DNA from: Whitmania pigra
Taxonomy: Eukaryota > Annelida > Clitellata > Hirudinida > Haemopidae
NCBI GenBank assembly: GCA_021613335.1
Contig: JAJTWR010000266.1
Span: forward strand, 4,826,001-4,890,000
Length of the DNA stretch: 64,000 nt
Direction: 5' to 3'
In this document: piece after piece, positions 11,401 to 25,800 of the stretch
Layout of the letters: the number at the start of each line of letters is the position of its first letter
Position numbering within the stretch: position 1 is the first letter of the stretch
Notes under the pieces: model-generated
The model's database searches: none
The model's input: only the letters and a program-made list of their open reading frames with translations
Told to the model about the DNA's origin: nothing
Made by a program: the position numbers and the translations under genes

Positions 11401-13068
11401 TGTGAGCAAATGATTTCTAAGTAAATATTTCCTGTTTGATGTAAATGAACAATCATGACACTTATAAACAACTTCGTTTTTATGAGCCTTAGCAATATGC
11501 ACAGCGATGGCTTGATAAGTTCCAAAAGAGACTGGACAGTGATCGCACTTGAAAACAGGCTTTACATCATTTTCCATGTAGGGATCACTAAGTTTCATTC
11601 CAATGGAAGATGAAGGCATATTATCATGACAAGATTGGAGGTCTTCACTTGTCAGTCTGCCATGTTTTCTTTTGTTCATATGCAACTTTAGATTTTTCCT
11701 ACTCTTTGCTATGAATGGACACATTGGACATTTCCATGAAGGTAAGCTTTGGTAGGAAGTTGCTGAAGATATTGAATCATTGTGGTTGTGTTTGATTCTC
11801 ATGTGCTTTAGCAAACCTTTGTGATCGCTATACCTTCTGGCAGGACAGTATGAACATTGCCATATCTGTTCATTCTTCTCTTCAAACCTGGGCTGTTCAG
11901 TTGAAGAGAGCTCTGCACAGACAGTTTTGGAATCGAAATCAGATACTGGTTCCTCCTTGATTTCATCAACAGGAATGAGGGGATTTTCACCTTCAGCAGA
12001 GTTAAAGCTTGTTTTTTCAGAACTGGCAACATGGTAGTTGTTCCTGTGTCTACTCACAGCAATCTCATGAAATGCTGCAAAATTGCATTGAGTGCATCTA
12101 AAAGGAGCATCTGCTCCATGGTGTGTTCTATGCAGTTTGAGATTTCTTTTAAAGTTGGTCTTGTACAGGCAATCAGAACAACTGTAAGCATACGTCTTTT
12201 CAATGACTTTTTTCGGATAGCTTTCATTCGAACATAAGCTTTGAGCAAAACTTTCAGAGCATCCATCAAACTGCGTGGATACAAGACAAGATGGATGACA
12301 GTCAATTATGTGCCCTACAATTACCAATTTTAGTTCGCTACAAAAACTACAACTTGTGCATTTGTACAGGCTGATTTCACAAGATTTTCTTTTCCCTGCA
12401 ACTGGTGTGGTTTGAATTTCATGTTCTATGCAATCATTTGGTAAATGAAAGTTCTGGAGATGATTTAACACTTGCTCTTCATTGGAGAGGCAACATCCAC
12501 AAAATCTACATGTCAAGCTTCGTTCAGTAACATTTTCATTTAGAGAATTGGGCAAAAATACTTCATCATAAAACTTATCAAGTTTAAAGTCAAACTGATC
12601 AAGTTGTTTGAAATTCATTGGTAAGCTAGAAATATCAAAATTTGAACCTCCTATTGCAGAGAAACTCATTGATAAGGATGATGAATCTTGGAGCAGGGTA
12701 CCAGCATTATTTTTGTTTTTTGTATGCCTATAGCCTATGTGCCTATTTAACTTGGACCTGTTTCTTGCTAAATAATCACACTCTTTGCAAGGAATTACTT
12801 TCAGGCCATGATATTTTGCTTTGTGGCGAGTCATTTCTTTAATCATATTTGCTGTGAAATCACAGGAATCGCATTTATGCCAGTACTTTTTCTTTTTTTT
12901 CGCCTGAGGCGATTTTTTGACGCTTGGAACAACAGTCGATGCAGATGGAGAACATTTGTTCAGATGAGATTCAAACAAGTTTAAGGAACGGGTGCTGTAT
13001 TTGCACCACTCACAAGTATGAACGATTCCGCTTATGCGACCTAATTTCACTTTTAACTTAAGCGACAT
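8476..13068 (-). CDS. Polydactyl C2H2 zinc-finger protein (about 21 fingers)
   Basis: Two coding exons on the minus strand, 10113-13068 and 8476-9779, joined in phase across a 333-bp GT/AG intron, giving 1,419 aa. The start is the ATG at 13066-13068 (MSLKLKVKLG); a TTG upstream is not used. I count about 16 C2H2 or C2HC fingers in exon 1 and five in exon 2, spread singly or in pairs rather than as one tandem KRAB-type block. Typical units are CDSCDFTANMIKEMTRH, CKECDYLARNRSKLNRH and CSYCPFSSRLRIFLIKH. Many carry the CxYC/CxFC plus K/R-x-L-K/R-x-H pattern of REST/hunchback-like and ZNF462-like fingers. Acidic linkers include VKQEN- and IKEEP-type sites that resemble sumoylation motifs. It is probably a nuclear DNA-binding regulator, but I do not recognise a one-to-one orthologue and give no symbol. 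Confidence 0.85.
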
Positions 13069-14420
13069 GATCAAAAGAGAGCTTTAAAAAAACACCCATC
13101 AACCTCGAAAAAAATAAAAATTGAATTACCAGCTAAAAACAATCCCTCGCCGACCGTAATGCAATCCTCGCAAAAACATTGCTATTTCAATCCGAAAGTG
13201 GGAATGGCTGTTATTAGATCAGTGATTTTGAAAATTCTATTTTATCGTGTGCCTTATTAATTACTAATTATAGCAAAATAATTATCAATTTTTAAAGTTT
13301 TTATTTTAATAAAATTTTTATTTAATAAAAACAGTAGAAGCTAAAGCTTCACTGGCCACAATTACTAGATTTCACAAAAATGAAAATTGAAGATTAAAGA
13401 GCCTCCATAGTTTGCATGTCCGAAAGTTCAACTCAGCCTTATAAATTTTCTTTGAAAAGATTTGCCATCTGCAGACGGCCCAGTCACCCCAAACCGCTCG
13501 ACTCAACAACTCTCTCCATGTACGACTCTCATGACTCGTTGATGATAATAACAAATCAAAAATATCTATTAAAAATATGTAATACTAAAAATTCTTAGAC
13601 AAATTTAACCATCATCTACCTGCCATGCAGCCAAAAGGATATGTTTTTTATTAAGGTTACATTAGTATAATATTTTGACGAAATAATAAACACACGCATA
13701 CAGTAAAGTATGGTCATGCAGGCTGTTACATGTAACATGTGAAATAACTTTATCATCGATACAAAATGACTTTGAAGTCTAAAAAGTAAGCCATCAATCC
13801 CAGAACAAAAACAAAAAGAAAAATAGATATGGAGCATGAAACAATTATTGCAAATATCAATTCAAAATAGACTGGTAAAAAAAATCCATGTCACATTAAA
13901 CAAGAGATCCAACATAATTAAGAGCTATATCAACTCCAAAGATGAATTCCATCGTTACGCTTCATAATCTCGAATCTCAAGAGGAATCATGTTTAGGAAG
14001 TTAAAATGGTCTTCAGAATGGAATAAATGAAAAAGTCTCCCTAAAGCTCAGTTTTTATATGGTGTGTAAACCCACAATTAGATAAGGCAATTTGTAATCA
14101 TTACTTTTAAATGCTGCAATGCAAAATCAATGTACACGCCTTACAATGAAAATATGAAAAGCTTGTTAACAAATGTGCCACAAAAAGTAACTCCCACTTG
14201 TATTACACATTTGTGGCATGCAGGAATATTGTGCTCAGGAATTGTAAATTGGTTGAATAAACATTGTTGATGTACACAATGTACTCGTCAATGCAAAGAA
14301 ACCAAGCCTAGATGGTGAAACAGACATCTTCAAAAACTCAGCAGATTCAATTCATAGATTGTCTAAAACAACAAACATGACTAAAAAACTAGTTAACAAA
14401 GAAAACACAGTTCTAATTAA
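13069..14420. other. Intergenic region: zinc-finger promoter and paxillin 3' UTR
   Basis: No coding sequence is supported here. The right part, adjoining the paxillin stop, is presumably the paxillin 3' untranslated region. The left part, just upstream of 13068, is presumably the 5' leader and promoter of the zinc-finger gene. Small open frames show no recognisable protein. Confidence 0.5.
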
Positions 14421-17400
14421 TCAACTAAATAGTCTTTTGTAGCAGTGCCTACAATATGGCTTCTCCCCATACTCTTTGAAAATGCCATTCGTTAGCTTCC
14501 CTTGACAAAAACAGCAGACAAAATGCTCAGGATGAAACTTCCTCATCATTGCAGACATGCACGGGCCAACTATGGGCTGTTTGCAGGCATGGCAGAGAGA
14601 ACCCTTGCGCATGTGGTAGTGCTGGCAACAGTAAGGGCATCCGTCGACCTCATAAACTGAATCCGCTCCCATTGGCTTTTTACAATCCTTGGTTGATTTG
14701 AAAATAAAATGAACACACTGTTTATAAAAGATAGAATATTCATGCATTTATATATTATTTGTAAAATGAACCACAACATCACATAATCAAATAGTTAAAT
14801 AGTAACTGCTTAACTAACAATTAATAATGACTCATTAGTGTAGGATAATCAACTGAAACATTGAGCAAGCAACTCACAAAGCACACGAAACAGGAGACAT
14901 GCCAATATTTGTTCATGGCACTTAAGAAATTCTCAACAATGGCCATTTTGCATTTTCCACATCTCGGTGCCACAAGTTCGCAGTAATCTTTTCTGAGAAA
15001 ATTTAATTGATTCATTCAAGATAAAACATATAAAATTATGAATTAATGAAAAAAAAAACATTGACAAACTGAATTTAAAAAATTATGGAGTCACTTTTTT
15101 TTTAATCAGACATTGCTAAACCAAATGTAGCAAAAAATTACAACTAGTACTGACGTAAGTTAATTAATTACATGTTTACAGACCGACAATAGATTTCGCC
15201 GTTGTGTTCATGAAAATCATCTCCATCAACAAGCCTCTTCTTGCAGTGATGGCAAACAAAGTGTTCAGGATGCCACATTCTGTCCACAGCAGTAACATAC
15301 ATCTGCCAAGTTATAAACATTGTAATCATTCTATTTTTATATGGGCTTAAATTCCAGATAGCTTAAAATAATCCTCTTTTTAAGTTCAAGGGGATTATGC
15401 AATTACTTACAAAATGAAACCATATAGAGTCTAATTAAAACAATATCTTCAAAGTTAGGACATTTAAAAAAAAAATTATGTATTTGCAAAAAGATATGTT
15501 TTACATTCCACTTGTCAAGATCAAATGCACACCTTATATTCTCTTATCTGTTTGTCAGGTTCTAACACGATCATGCTACAAGCTAAAGGGAGACCTCACA
15601 TAAAAATATCATAATCAATGTAAGAAATATGTTATATTTATGAGTAACACATTGCGTAATATTATATCACATTGATACACACACTATACAGGCTGCTTAC
15701 TAAAAGATACTTAAATAAACTACAAACGGTAATGGCTGGATTTTAAATGTAAATATACAGATCAAATTTACTCAAGATAATAAATTTGATGGCCCTCCAC
15801 AATACAATGGAGTGCAAATGAGATAAGCAACAAAGAAATAAAATACACATACTCATGTGAAGCGATGCAGATAAGTATGTTTGATGAAGCAAAGGCATAC
15901 AATAAAAACTTAAAAAATTAGCATCACATTCAAATATTTGAATATAATTCAAATAACATAAAAACATTAAAATGAAATATAATGGGAAGTTTAAGTGGAA
16001 TGTGAGCAAGTGCTGGGTGGAATGCTGATCTGAATAATGTTGTTATGTCGAAGTTATGCAGTTTATCAGCTTCACACTGAGCACATCAGTTACTTTTTTT
16101 GGCTTTTTATTAATATGAAAATATTCCACCGCAACAATAAACGAATGAGATGCGTTCACACAAAATTATTAACAAAGAAAATGGATCACTTTAGAAAACG
16201 CATTGCAAACAATTTTACATTAAAATAATTGGAAATTTTAATAAAGTGATAAAGTACATTAAATATTCAAAACTCACATCCAGAATAGGACCATCACAGG
16301 CAGCACACTTTGGAGAAAATAGATTGCTGAAGTCTTTTTCACAGTAGAAGCTTCCTGATCTTTCAAAGAAGTTTTTGTCACTGATGGGATTCTTGCAATG
16401 GAGACAAGTAAAATGATGAGGGTGCCATGTTTTACCCATGACTGATATTACCTGGAAGTTATCTTGATTTTCAATAATTAATAAATCATTGATCTATTAT
16501 TATTACTATTGTATGATAACAGCGATATCTATAAAATTTAACACAAATTTAAACATTAGGATTCTAGCTGCTCACAAGAACTTCCATAACTAATTTATAT
16601 TTTGATCATTTTAGGAATGACCATGAAAATCATTTTAAGCAGACAGTAAAAAACTTAGTCTTTAAATGTTCATTTGCAATATGTTTTCTGAATAAGCTGG
16701 TGCTTCAAGATTTGTGAATAATGCCACTTCATATAAATTAAGTTTGTTGGAAGTGAACAAAAACATGCAAACAACATCTCTTTGTTAAACAGACAAATGC
16801 AAAAGTGTTGCAGTCTAGCTGACAAAAAGTAAATGAAGTTATATAGTTAGAGTATAGTTATAGCTATAATATAGCATTTGTAGTGCTAGCAACCTCTTGA
16901 TTTTAACTAGTTGTTTCCAATAACTTTTAAAATAAAAAATTTCTAACATCTCCCATAATAACTTTTCCACAGCTTGCACATGAACCCTTGTGTTCCATTG
17001 TGACCCCACTAAACTCCACATTCTCATCCAGGTCTGCCATGGATGTATCCACAGTAACTTTATGTGGCACCACGAGACTCGAGGTACTGCATGAGAAAAC
17101 CTTTGCAGCAGATGACAAGGAGACAGAGGGATGGATTGGATCGGGGATCATGAACTGCCAATAATTGACTAACATTCCAAAAACATGTCGACACTCGATA
17201 CTGAGTCAAGGTTCTTAAAAAAACACGACCCCAAGGAAGTTTATAATTCCTCTGTGATTTATAATTATTATTCAAGCCCCAAAAATCCATCAGCTGAGCC
17301 TGCAGTACTCTTAGTAACGAGTAAACTTATTGCAAAATAATATGTATTTTTGTTTTAAATGCAAAGCAATCAAATGCAATAAAAGATTTATCACCTTATT

Positions 17401-18196
17401 TTTACTGGGAGTGCTGGCTCCAAGATGTGCCAATGATTCCATAAGACTATCCAGTTCCTCTGTTGCCATGTATGTGTCCATTTTATCACCAAGACTGAAA
17501 TACATATGGTGATATTGACAACGGCAACTAAATCATTGCAAAAAATTAGCACAATACACAGCATTAGCATTACATTAATTTAATAAATAATTCACAATAA
17601 AAATGCATAAAACTTGTTAAACAAGCTAATGCAACAAAGGCCATGACCATAATGGAAGGAAAATCTTTGTGCGATGACCATGCCATTATCTATTATCCGA
17701 TCTTACTACAAACAAATCACGTACCTTAATTCTTCAGAGCATGAACTATTGTGATTACTTTCTCCAGCCTCAATTATATCAACCCTTCCCAAAAACTTTG
17801 AGGACCTCAGTTCCTCCAGTAATACATCTAGGTCTAAGAGGTTTGGATTTGTTTCTGTTGAAAACTCATCAGAACTCAATGATCCACCTTTAGCCTTAAT
17901 GAACAGCAAACACAATATTGCTACTGAGACTATGCTAAATTGATAAACAAGTAAAAAATCATATCTAACGACAGCCTGGTCTTTTTTGCACTTCTCTTTT
18001 GCTTCACGTTTCGAAAAATTATCGAATTCATTTAAAGAATCATACGAGCTAGCACATGATTCTGAGAAATTACTCTTAAAAAGTGTGAGCAAATTATCTG
18101 AAAAAAAGAAATTTCTGAAAAGCTAAAAACATTTAAGACTTACTAACAATTGTTTTTTCGCCAACCTAAATCTTCAATCACTTTCTTCTTAGACAT
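14421..18196 (-). CDS. PXN: Paxillin-family focal adhesion adaptor (LD motifs + four LIM domains)
   Basis: Predicted 436-aa protein from nine minus-strand exons: 18166-18196, 17970-18097, 17725-17894, 17395-17494, 16948-17154, 16278-16451, 15184-15302, 14878-14992, 14421-14687. Phases match throughout. The N-terminal third carries leucine-rich LD motifs that bind FAK/vinculin-type partners: EDLDNLLTLF (residues 8-17), LDVLLEEL (75-82) and [16 protein letters not shown] (about 120). Four zinc-binding LIM domains run from about residue 202 to the end. They are recognised by [55 protein letters not shown] and the terminal [13 protein letters not shown]. The order matches paxillin/Hic-5/leupaxin. 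The protein is shorter than vertebrate paxillin because the LD region is compact. The symbol is by family; a single invertebrate paxillin orthologue is expected. Confidence 0.92.
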
Positions 18197-19875
18197 CGCA
18201 AGGGAGAGAACCAGCTCAAATCGAACGAAAACAAACTAACCCATACAATATAAGCACGGTTGGCGCTCTCATCATACAAAATAACCCGACGGCATTGAAG
18301 TGAAGTGACGATAGGGCATGTACACCTTTTTTTAACTAGTCATTTTAATTGTTGGCTGTAGAAAGTTTAGCTTAGAGAAAGCGACGCAGAAACGCCAGTG
18401 ATTTTAGCACACAATAAAACACCCCATTATTTATTACCAAAGTGAAACTCCGCCAAAGCTTTAAAATTTAAATTAATTCTGCAATGGACAAACCTCAAAG
18501 TTATACTTTCCAAAGTTTCAGTATACTGAATTATCTTATAATCATTGTGAAATGTTATAAGCTAATGCGAACCGTTGATTATTGAATTCAAAGTCAAAGT
18601 GAAGTGGTTCCTACGGGAAACAATCTTTAAAGACCACTTTATTTGTTAATTTATTTCTAATTAAAAGTTATTTTTGCCAGCTTTACATTGCATTTCTCAA
18701 ATAGCTTTCAAATAATTCTCAAGTATCCTATTTTATCTCTTCGAAGATCGTGATATTCCAAAAGATATGGTGGAAATGAGTTTATTGCAGTGTAGCTATT
18801 TTAAAAGCAGAGATTTTCGTTATTTCCAAGGAGGCAAACTTTTTCTTTAGAATACTATTTGATCGATATCAGCTCGTGACCGTCTTTTCCCAAATGGACC
18901 TAATGCATAACTATCCACCTAACTGGCTATTCTCCGCAATAAAAATGATGAAGATGATGATAAAAATTCGACAAAATATCACATTGAGTCCTTTTTTCCA
19001 AGCGCAGTAAAAAGTATTCACCTATTTCCGTGAATCAGGAATTAACCGTAAGAACTTCCAAAGTCATGTTCAATAAACAGTAAGTTAGTCAGTTGGGTTA
19101 AGGCAGGGACCCTGGATAAAATCAAAAAGTCATCATCGAAAGTCGATGCCCTTTGAAAAAATCTGAAATGATGAGATAAAAGGCTGGAACAGCCTGAGAC
19201 TGTTGGATTTGAATGGTGATCCATGATGGGAATTACCATAATTCACAATCGGCGCACTGCAACATGGTTCAGGACCCCTTCCCATAAAAGTAAACATACT
19301 CAAAACTCAAAGTGCCTGTAGTTGATTATTCCTTGCACCTGATACACATTTTGTAAACAGATTGCGATGGCAATTAATATTAGCAAAATTAAAAAAAACT
19401 ACTATTTAACTGAAATAATGTCCCTGGGTGCAGACTCAACAACCTTGTTGAGGCTGATGTGCCTCAAGAGTGACATTTATTTAAATATACACCTTTACTA
19501 TAAAGAAATGAGTGCAAAGTGTCAAATGATCATCAATAATAACAGGTTACTCAGGAACACCAGAATAAGACTTTAGATGCACTCGAAGGAATATTCATTG
19601 TAAGATGAATGCAGAGATGCAAGCCAAACTTCTAAGATTATAATAAGCAGGTAACACCATTTAAAATTTAAGAATTTAACTGAAAAAGAAAATCAAACAA
19701 AAGATTCATACAAGCTATTCACCTCCCCAAATCACAAACAAAATGAAGTGTTGTAGCTCATGTCATCACTTTTAAACTGAATTGCACAATCTCTTACAAA
19801 AATTACAATATTTATTATCAAAAAATATAAACGTCAAATTAAAAAAAAAATTGAATAAAAAAAATTAACAAATTA
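18197..19875. other. Intergenic region between APC7 3' end and paxillin
   Basis: About 1.7 kb of AT-rich sequence with no supported gene. The left edge is the presumed promoter and leader of paxillin and the right edge the 3' UTR of the APC7 gene. Short reading frames (for example 19042-19239 minus) have no recognisable homology. Confidence 0.5.
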
Positions 19876-22800
19876 TCACAATGTTTCGTTGTCTGAGCAC
19901 GCAGCATTCACCTCCCCATCATTGCTGTCATCTTCGGAGAAGAACCGCAAGGGAGTCTCTAAGTTGCCTAGTGATCCCTTGGCTATCAAGGGTTCCAGCC
20001 TGAAAAGCAAATTTTTAATTACAAATCATCTCAATTTTATTGAACAGATTCATCACTGATTTTAATGTCAACATTTAAATCAGCAGAAACCTTTTGGCTA
20101 TAATCGAATGATCAAGAGCTTTCATCTTATCTTTCGTCTTTAGCAAAAGACTGGCCATCATTCTGTGGTATCGAATTGAAGGCTGCACAGGACAATGTCT
20201 CTCCAGCCTTAAACGTTAAGATCATTAAACATTGTGAATAAATCACAAAGCCAAGAAGATATTCTACATGAAACAAATTATTCCCAAGAACATTTAACAT
20301 GATGTGACATATCACAGGCAATAGTTTACAGTGTAATAAGTACACTTAATAACTTAATCATGGGTGGTGATTACAATGCCAAACAAAATTGCAGACAGGG
20401 AATAAACAAAGATATCTCACAGTTCAACAGCAGCCATGCAGTTCTGAGAATTCTGATGGATTTTAGCCAACAGTAGAACAGCATCCAAGTAATCAGGGTC
20501 CATTGAAATGGCTTTCTCAAGAATTGGTCGAGCCTATTATAATAACATGTTTAGTAAGTGCTAATTAGTTATTTATGATTATGTGTTTAATGAGTGCTAA
20601 TTCAATTACAACTTCAAACAGTAATAACTGTAATCCTGAATGTTGCAACTCTATCCTCCATTGTTAATTAAAAATTAAAATGCACCTTGTCGTAGTTTGA
20701 TGTTCCCTCTTTCATGAGGACAGCAGCATAGAGCTAGAAAGAAATAAGATTTTTGTCACCACATTATTTACAAATGCTTGTTTTGGCACGTAAAGGAATG
20801 GTTTTCAGAGATGACAAATAAGCGCATACTGCGTAGGATCTTGATGATGGGGTGTTCTTCTGAAATTCAATTGCACAAGCCAATGCCTCTCTTCTCCTTC
20901 CAGTTTTCCAGTAAATTTCAATCACATCTGAATTAATATCAATTGATACAATCAAAGTGTGCAATAATGCAACTTATGGCCATTATGATTATCAAAACTA
21001 GGGAGAAATTTATAAATCAATTTAAACAGGTTTGGGAAATATTGATTGAATTAATTCCAAACATTACAAATTGCTCACAGTAATAAGGCTCATATCGGTA
21101 CGGACAGAGACTCATGGCTTCTCTGAACTTCGCCAGAGCCTCGTTCGGTTCGGAACTCGTCATCAGAGCAATTCCATTCATCATGAGGACCTCAAAATTG
21201 TGTGGTTCCATGGCCAATGCCTAAAATTATGATGCCACTTCCTGATTGCCAATGTTTATCAACAGAAATGCTAGATTTAACAAAGTTCACTTCATCTACT
21301 CACATTTTTACTAGATCATAAATAATTTGTGTCACATTCATTAGATAAATGTTATGTTTTGTTTATCTTTGCCCATATTATCTTTGCTCAAAAAAATAGT
21401 TCAGAATTGCTAGTTATTCAAGCAAAGTTGAAACCATAGAACTTTCACTAAAAAGTGGTTTTGCTTGCCATAATTATCCTCATTCATTACCTATTTTTAA
21501 TAAAGAGCAAAATGAGCAAACCTTCTGAGCAAAAAACACAGCTTTATGGGCCTTGTTGAAGGAGATGCAGTAATAGCCGTTTATAATCCATGGTACGACC
21601 ACATTCTCTGGAAAATACTCAGCCTTAGCAGCCAGTCTGAAAATAATGTGAATAATTTCTTAAATGTGTGCCAGCAACTAAGAAGAGGAATTGATCTCAC
21701 TTTTCAAGAAGTCCACTCCTGCCCTGTTCTTGGTAAAGGATGTAAGCGTACAGGTCCATCTTCTTGTAATAAAGTGGATTGATTTCTCGTACCTAGCAGT
21801 TACATCAGGTTTTTTTATTTTTTCTTTCTTAAAAATCAATTAATTTTCTTTGCTCAATTACAATATCCATAGTTTTTGAAAAATACATTCACATGGCCAC
21901 TGAATTCCATCAAATATATTCAGGCATATCATTTCATGTTCTTCTACCTGGTAATCTAACAAGTCTTTTGTGTGAACTACTCACCCACTTGAAAATACCA
22001 AGAGCCTTGGAATAATCCCCACTGAGAAAACACAATTCTCCTGTCTGTGCCAAGATGTCGAGGTTTGGACTCATCTCCAAGCTCTCCAGTGTCTGGGCTG
22101 CAGATTTGAAATCTCTCATCTGTGCCAAGCCTTGTGCCTTGACCCAGTTTGTGAGCCTAAAAAAATACACATAGAATAAAAAATCAAGCTAATGAATTTT
22201 TAATTAAAACTAATGGCTTTTAAATTCTCGAAAAATACATTGTCCTGCTATGAAAATAATTCAAACAAATAGTTATAATAATTATAGAAATAATATGATA
22301 ATCACTAATTAATAATAACTCCACATAATTAAAATGTCTTGATCAGCACTTTAAACAAAAGCTTTAGTAAATAAATAGAAATGAACCATTAACATATTAT
22401 GAGCCAACCAATCAAAGGATTCTGAGGCATGGATGGGCAGGGATGAAGTGACAAGTTGGAGAACTTCGTCAGTCCTCACGCCCAATGAGACGAGACCCTG
22501 GATTGCTGTCAGCGACATCGGATTTTCTCTTTAGGATATTAATCAGGTCTTATGAGCATCACCATTGCCAATGTTACTCCAAGAATCATTACCATTTATA
22601 TTCAGTTATGATATTTAGATGTTTATTCATATTAGCAGATGTTTATTCATCCATAGACTTGTTATTTACTCCAACATTTATGATTTTGTTTATGCTACAA
22701 CTAATTAATTATTATTAAGTGAATATTCCCTCCAACATTGATAATGGTAATCATAAGTTTATTTGTGTAGCGCCATAAGTGGTTATTTATATAGCGCCGC

Positions 22801-25800
22801 ATTCAAGGGGCGCTTTGTGACGGTGCAAGCTGGGTCACGAACACGACACTTCACGACTTGCTTTTACCGTCGTTCGTGGGCATGAGCCTCTGAGCCAACT
22901 TGCATGTTTATTGATGATTTTTATTATGCAACTAATAATTATTCAAGTGAATAAAACGTAATTATTATTTTTTTTATATTATTGTAAATATGCATTTACA
23001 AATGACTGAACATTGATTCCAAACCTTAGAACTTCCTTATATGCAGAAATAGCTGCTCTGTTTTCCTTTCCTAACTTCTGGAGGAGAGTGGCGTAGGCTA
23101 GGTAGATCTTTCCTGTCATTTGCTTTGGTTGGATGCTTTCTAACTAATAAAGCAATCAATGTTTGTCTTTGTTATGCTTCAATATGTAATATGAGGCTTC
23201 CTTGGTCTTAATATGATTTGGTCATGAGCTGAGATTAAATTTAGGAATTATTTTGAAACTGTGTCATATAAAGTCTGTTACTTTTAAATATATGCAAATT
23301 TAGTAATAAAATGTCAAATGCTAACAGTGGTTAGGGCTTCCTCCAACATGTTAAGCTTCATGAAACATTCATAGTTCTGAAACCTGATATCAGTTTCATT
23401 CGGCAACTCCTGTCAATGAATTCTAGTTATCACAGTTATGAACGGTTAACCTAGTTATCACATCCAGCACTTTTGCAACATATGTAATATATAATTAATC
23501 CAATTTGTTGTTCTATTTAGCTCATGCAAGTGCATTACTGTTATGGATGGTAAAAGCAACAGCAACTCATCTCTCACCACCACAAAGCACCCCTGACGTG
23601 TGACACTTTGTAAGTATAAGTATATATGGTATAAGTGCCCCTTACACACATGCTTATGGTACTAAACTATTATTATTAAATTATATGATGCAGTTTCAAA
23701 CTAAATTATTATTATCCAAGTTTAACAACAACCGAGTTCTTTTTGCCTCTTCCTTTGATAAGGGTCTTTATCTGCAACGCTGCCTTGTATGCTTGCTAAA
23801 AGTGAATTGATGGTTTTAAAAATAATGCAGGATGTGTTGACCAATAAAGTTGTTAATAAACCTAGTAGCAATTACTTTCTAAATATGTCATAATCAGTAG
23901 TGCCCGACCGATATCCCGATACCGATATTTTATTATTGTTTTCTCAATAAAATGGCTTATAATAAATAGCTCAAAGTACCCAAGAAATCATACTTTATTA
24001 ATTTTGCGGAAGACGCAGAAGAGGAATGCAAATAATTTTTCAACAGATATTTTGTATATCTTATTTAATTATTTTTCTATTATGCCATCTTGTATATTTC
24101 TCTCTTTTTTTATTTGTTTTTATATTAATTTTTGTTTTAATTTGTTCTACTTATTTAATTGGTTTTAAATTTTTAGTTTATTAGAAAGAATAACATGCAA
24201 CAATTTTAATAAATACTTTGTTGTCATAAGATATATATAAATATATATAACAACTGGTGTTGTAGATTCAGTTGTAGTTTTGACTGTTATTGGTAATCAA
24301 TACGATTATCGGTCGGGCACTAGTAATCAGCAAGCAATAAAAATAACTGTGACATCCGAGCATAATTGATTCAAGAGTCCGAAGGAATCACAAGCTATAA
24401 TATATTTTATTTATGTGTTGGCATCAGTCACAAGGTGATATGGACCGATGTCACATTTTAATCCAGCACACAAAAATAAAAAATAAATTCACTAACAGAA
24501 GCAGCATGAAACTCTCCTGTGTAGAAAAATGCATCTCCTTGGAAACAAAATATTTGATACTTTGCAGGGAATCCAAACTGTTCAGGATTTTTTTGCAAAA
24601 ACGATATGGCAAGACTGGACTGAAATAATGCATGATTATTGAATAAATATTTCCTTTACAAAGTAACAGCATGTAGAAAAATTAATTATACAAAATTAAT
24701 TTAGGCGCACAATTACTCTCTCGCTCCAGAATCCCATGTTCTTAATTAATTAGTCACTTAAAATAACTAAGTTATGCTTATTTTAAACTACTCACACTGA
24801 GACTACTTTCATGAAGGTATTCTCATATACAAATCAGATTACCATACGCCATTTACTCTATTCGATCATCTGTTCTGGTTATCGCTTCAGTTTTTTGTCG
24901 GTTCATTTTGAATTGTGAGCATGCATCTTAATTTATTTGTGTTTTTTTTTTAAATTGTATAATAACATTTGTTACTTTTTAAATTATTGATAAATGAAAT
25001 GCAACACCAGAAAACATTCATGAACTCTCATTCTGATTTATTTAGGAATCAGTATTTATTCATGTCATGATCCCACTAAAACATATTTTCTTTCCTATTC
25101 TTAGAGTCTGCTTATTAGTTTGTAAACTTTTAAACTTACTTAATATTTTTTCTAAAACTGAATAAGTTATTAACTAGTCGGTTATCAAAGGCAAGGTAAG
25201 TTATTACAAATAACAATACAAGAAATCATTTATAATCTAGCAATTTTGCTTTCGTAAAAGATTCAAAACTTCCCTTGTCATAGGATTACTACATTTTTTA
25301 ATAAATGTCGCGCGTTATATTATTAAATGCAAGAACTTAAGTAAATAAATATAAGTTCATAAAGCTTCTAACTAATTTATAAGACCTTCATGACAAATAT
25401 TACAGATTCTTCTTTAGAATTATAATTCTAAAAGCTTAGAGTATTATTAATCTCGGCAATCTAGTTTCTGCGCCCTCCCTAGTTTCATACAACATGACAA
25501 AGCCATTGACAACGTTACCAAAATCTTGACATCTTCGTACATCCCGGATTCATGAAGTCTTTGCAGCTGGTCAAGCATCTTTTTGGTTCCAGAGTCTTCC
25601 TGAACAGTATAAACAATCCAGTTTTCGCGCATAAACAAAACAAACGATGTACGCAAATTTATGTCTCAATTAGCACCCAATTTTTTATGAAACCATTAAC
25701 CTATTTTTTTTCAATTTTTTTTTATATGTTTTATATTTTGAGTTAAGTTTAATTTAGGCATTTAAGAAATACATTACACAGGACTGTCAGTCAGATTGTT

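Noticed and set aside
13066..13074. Zinc-finger protein start two codons upstream
   Set aside because: The upstream codon is TTG; the first ATG is 13066-13068.
25447..25518. Extension of APC7 exon past 25519 (VTLSMALSCC...)
   Set aside because: This is intron read-through; a donor gtaacg at 25518 joins in phase to SSLAISF, matching APC7.
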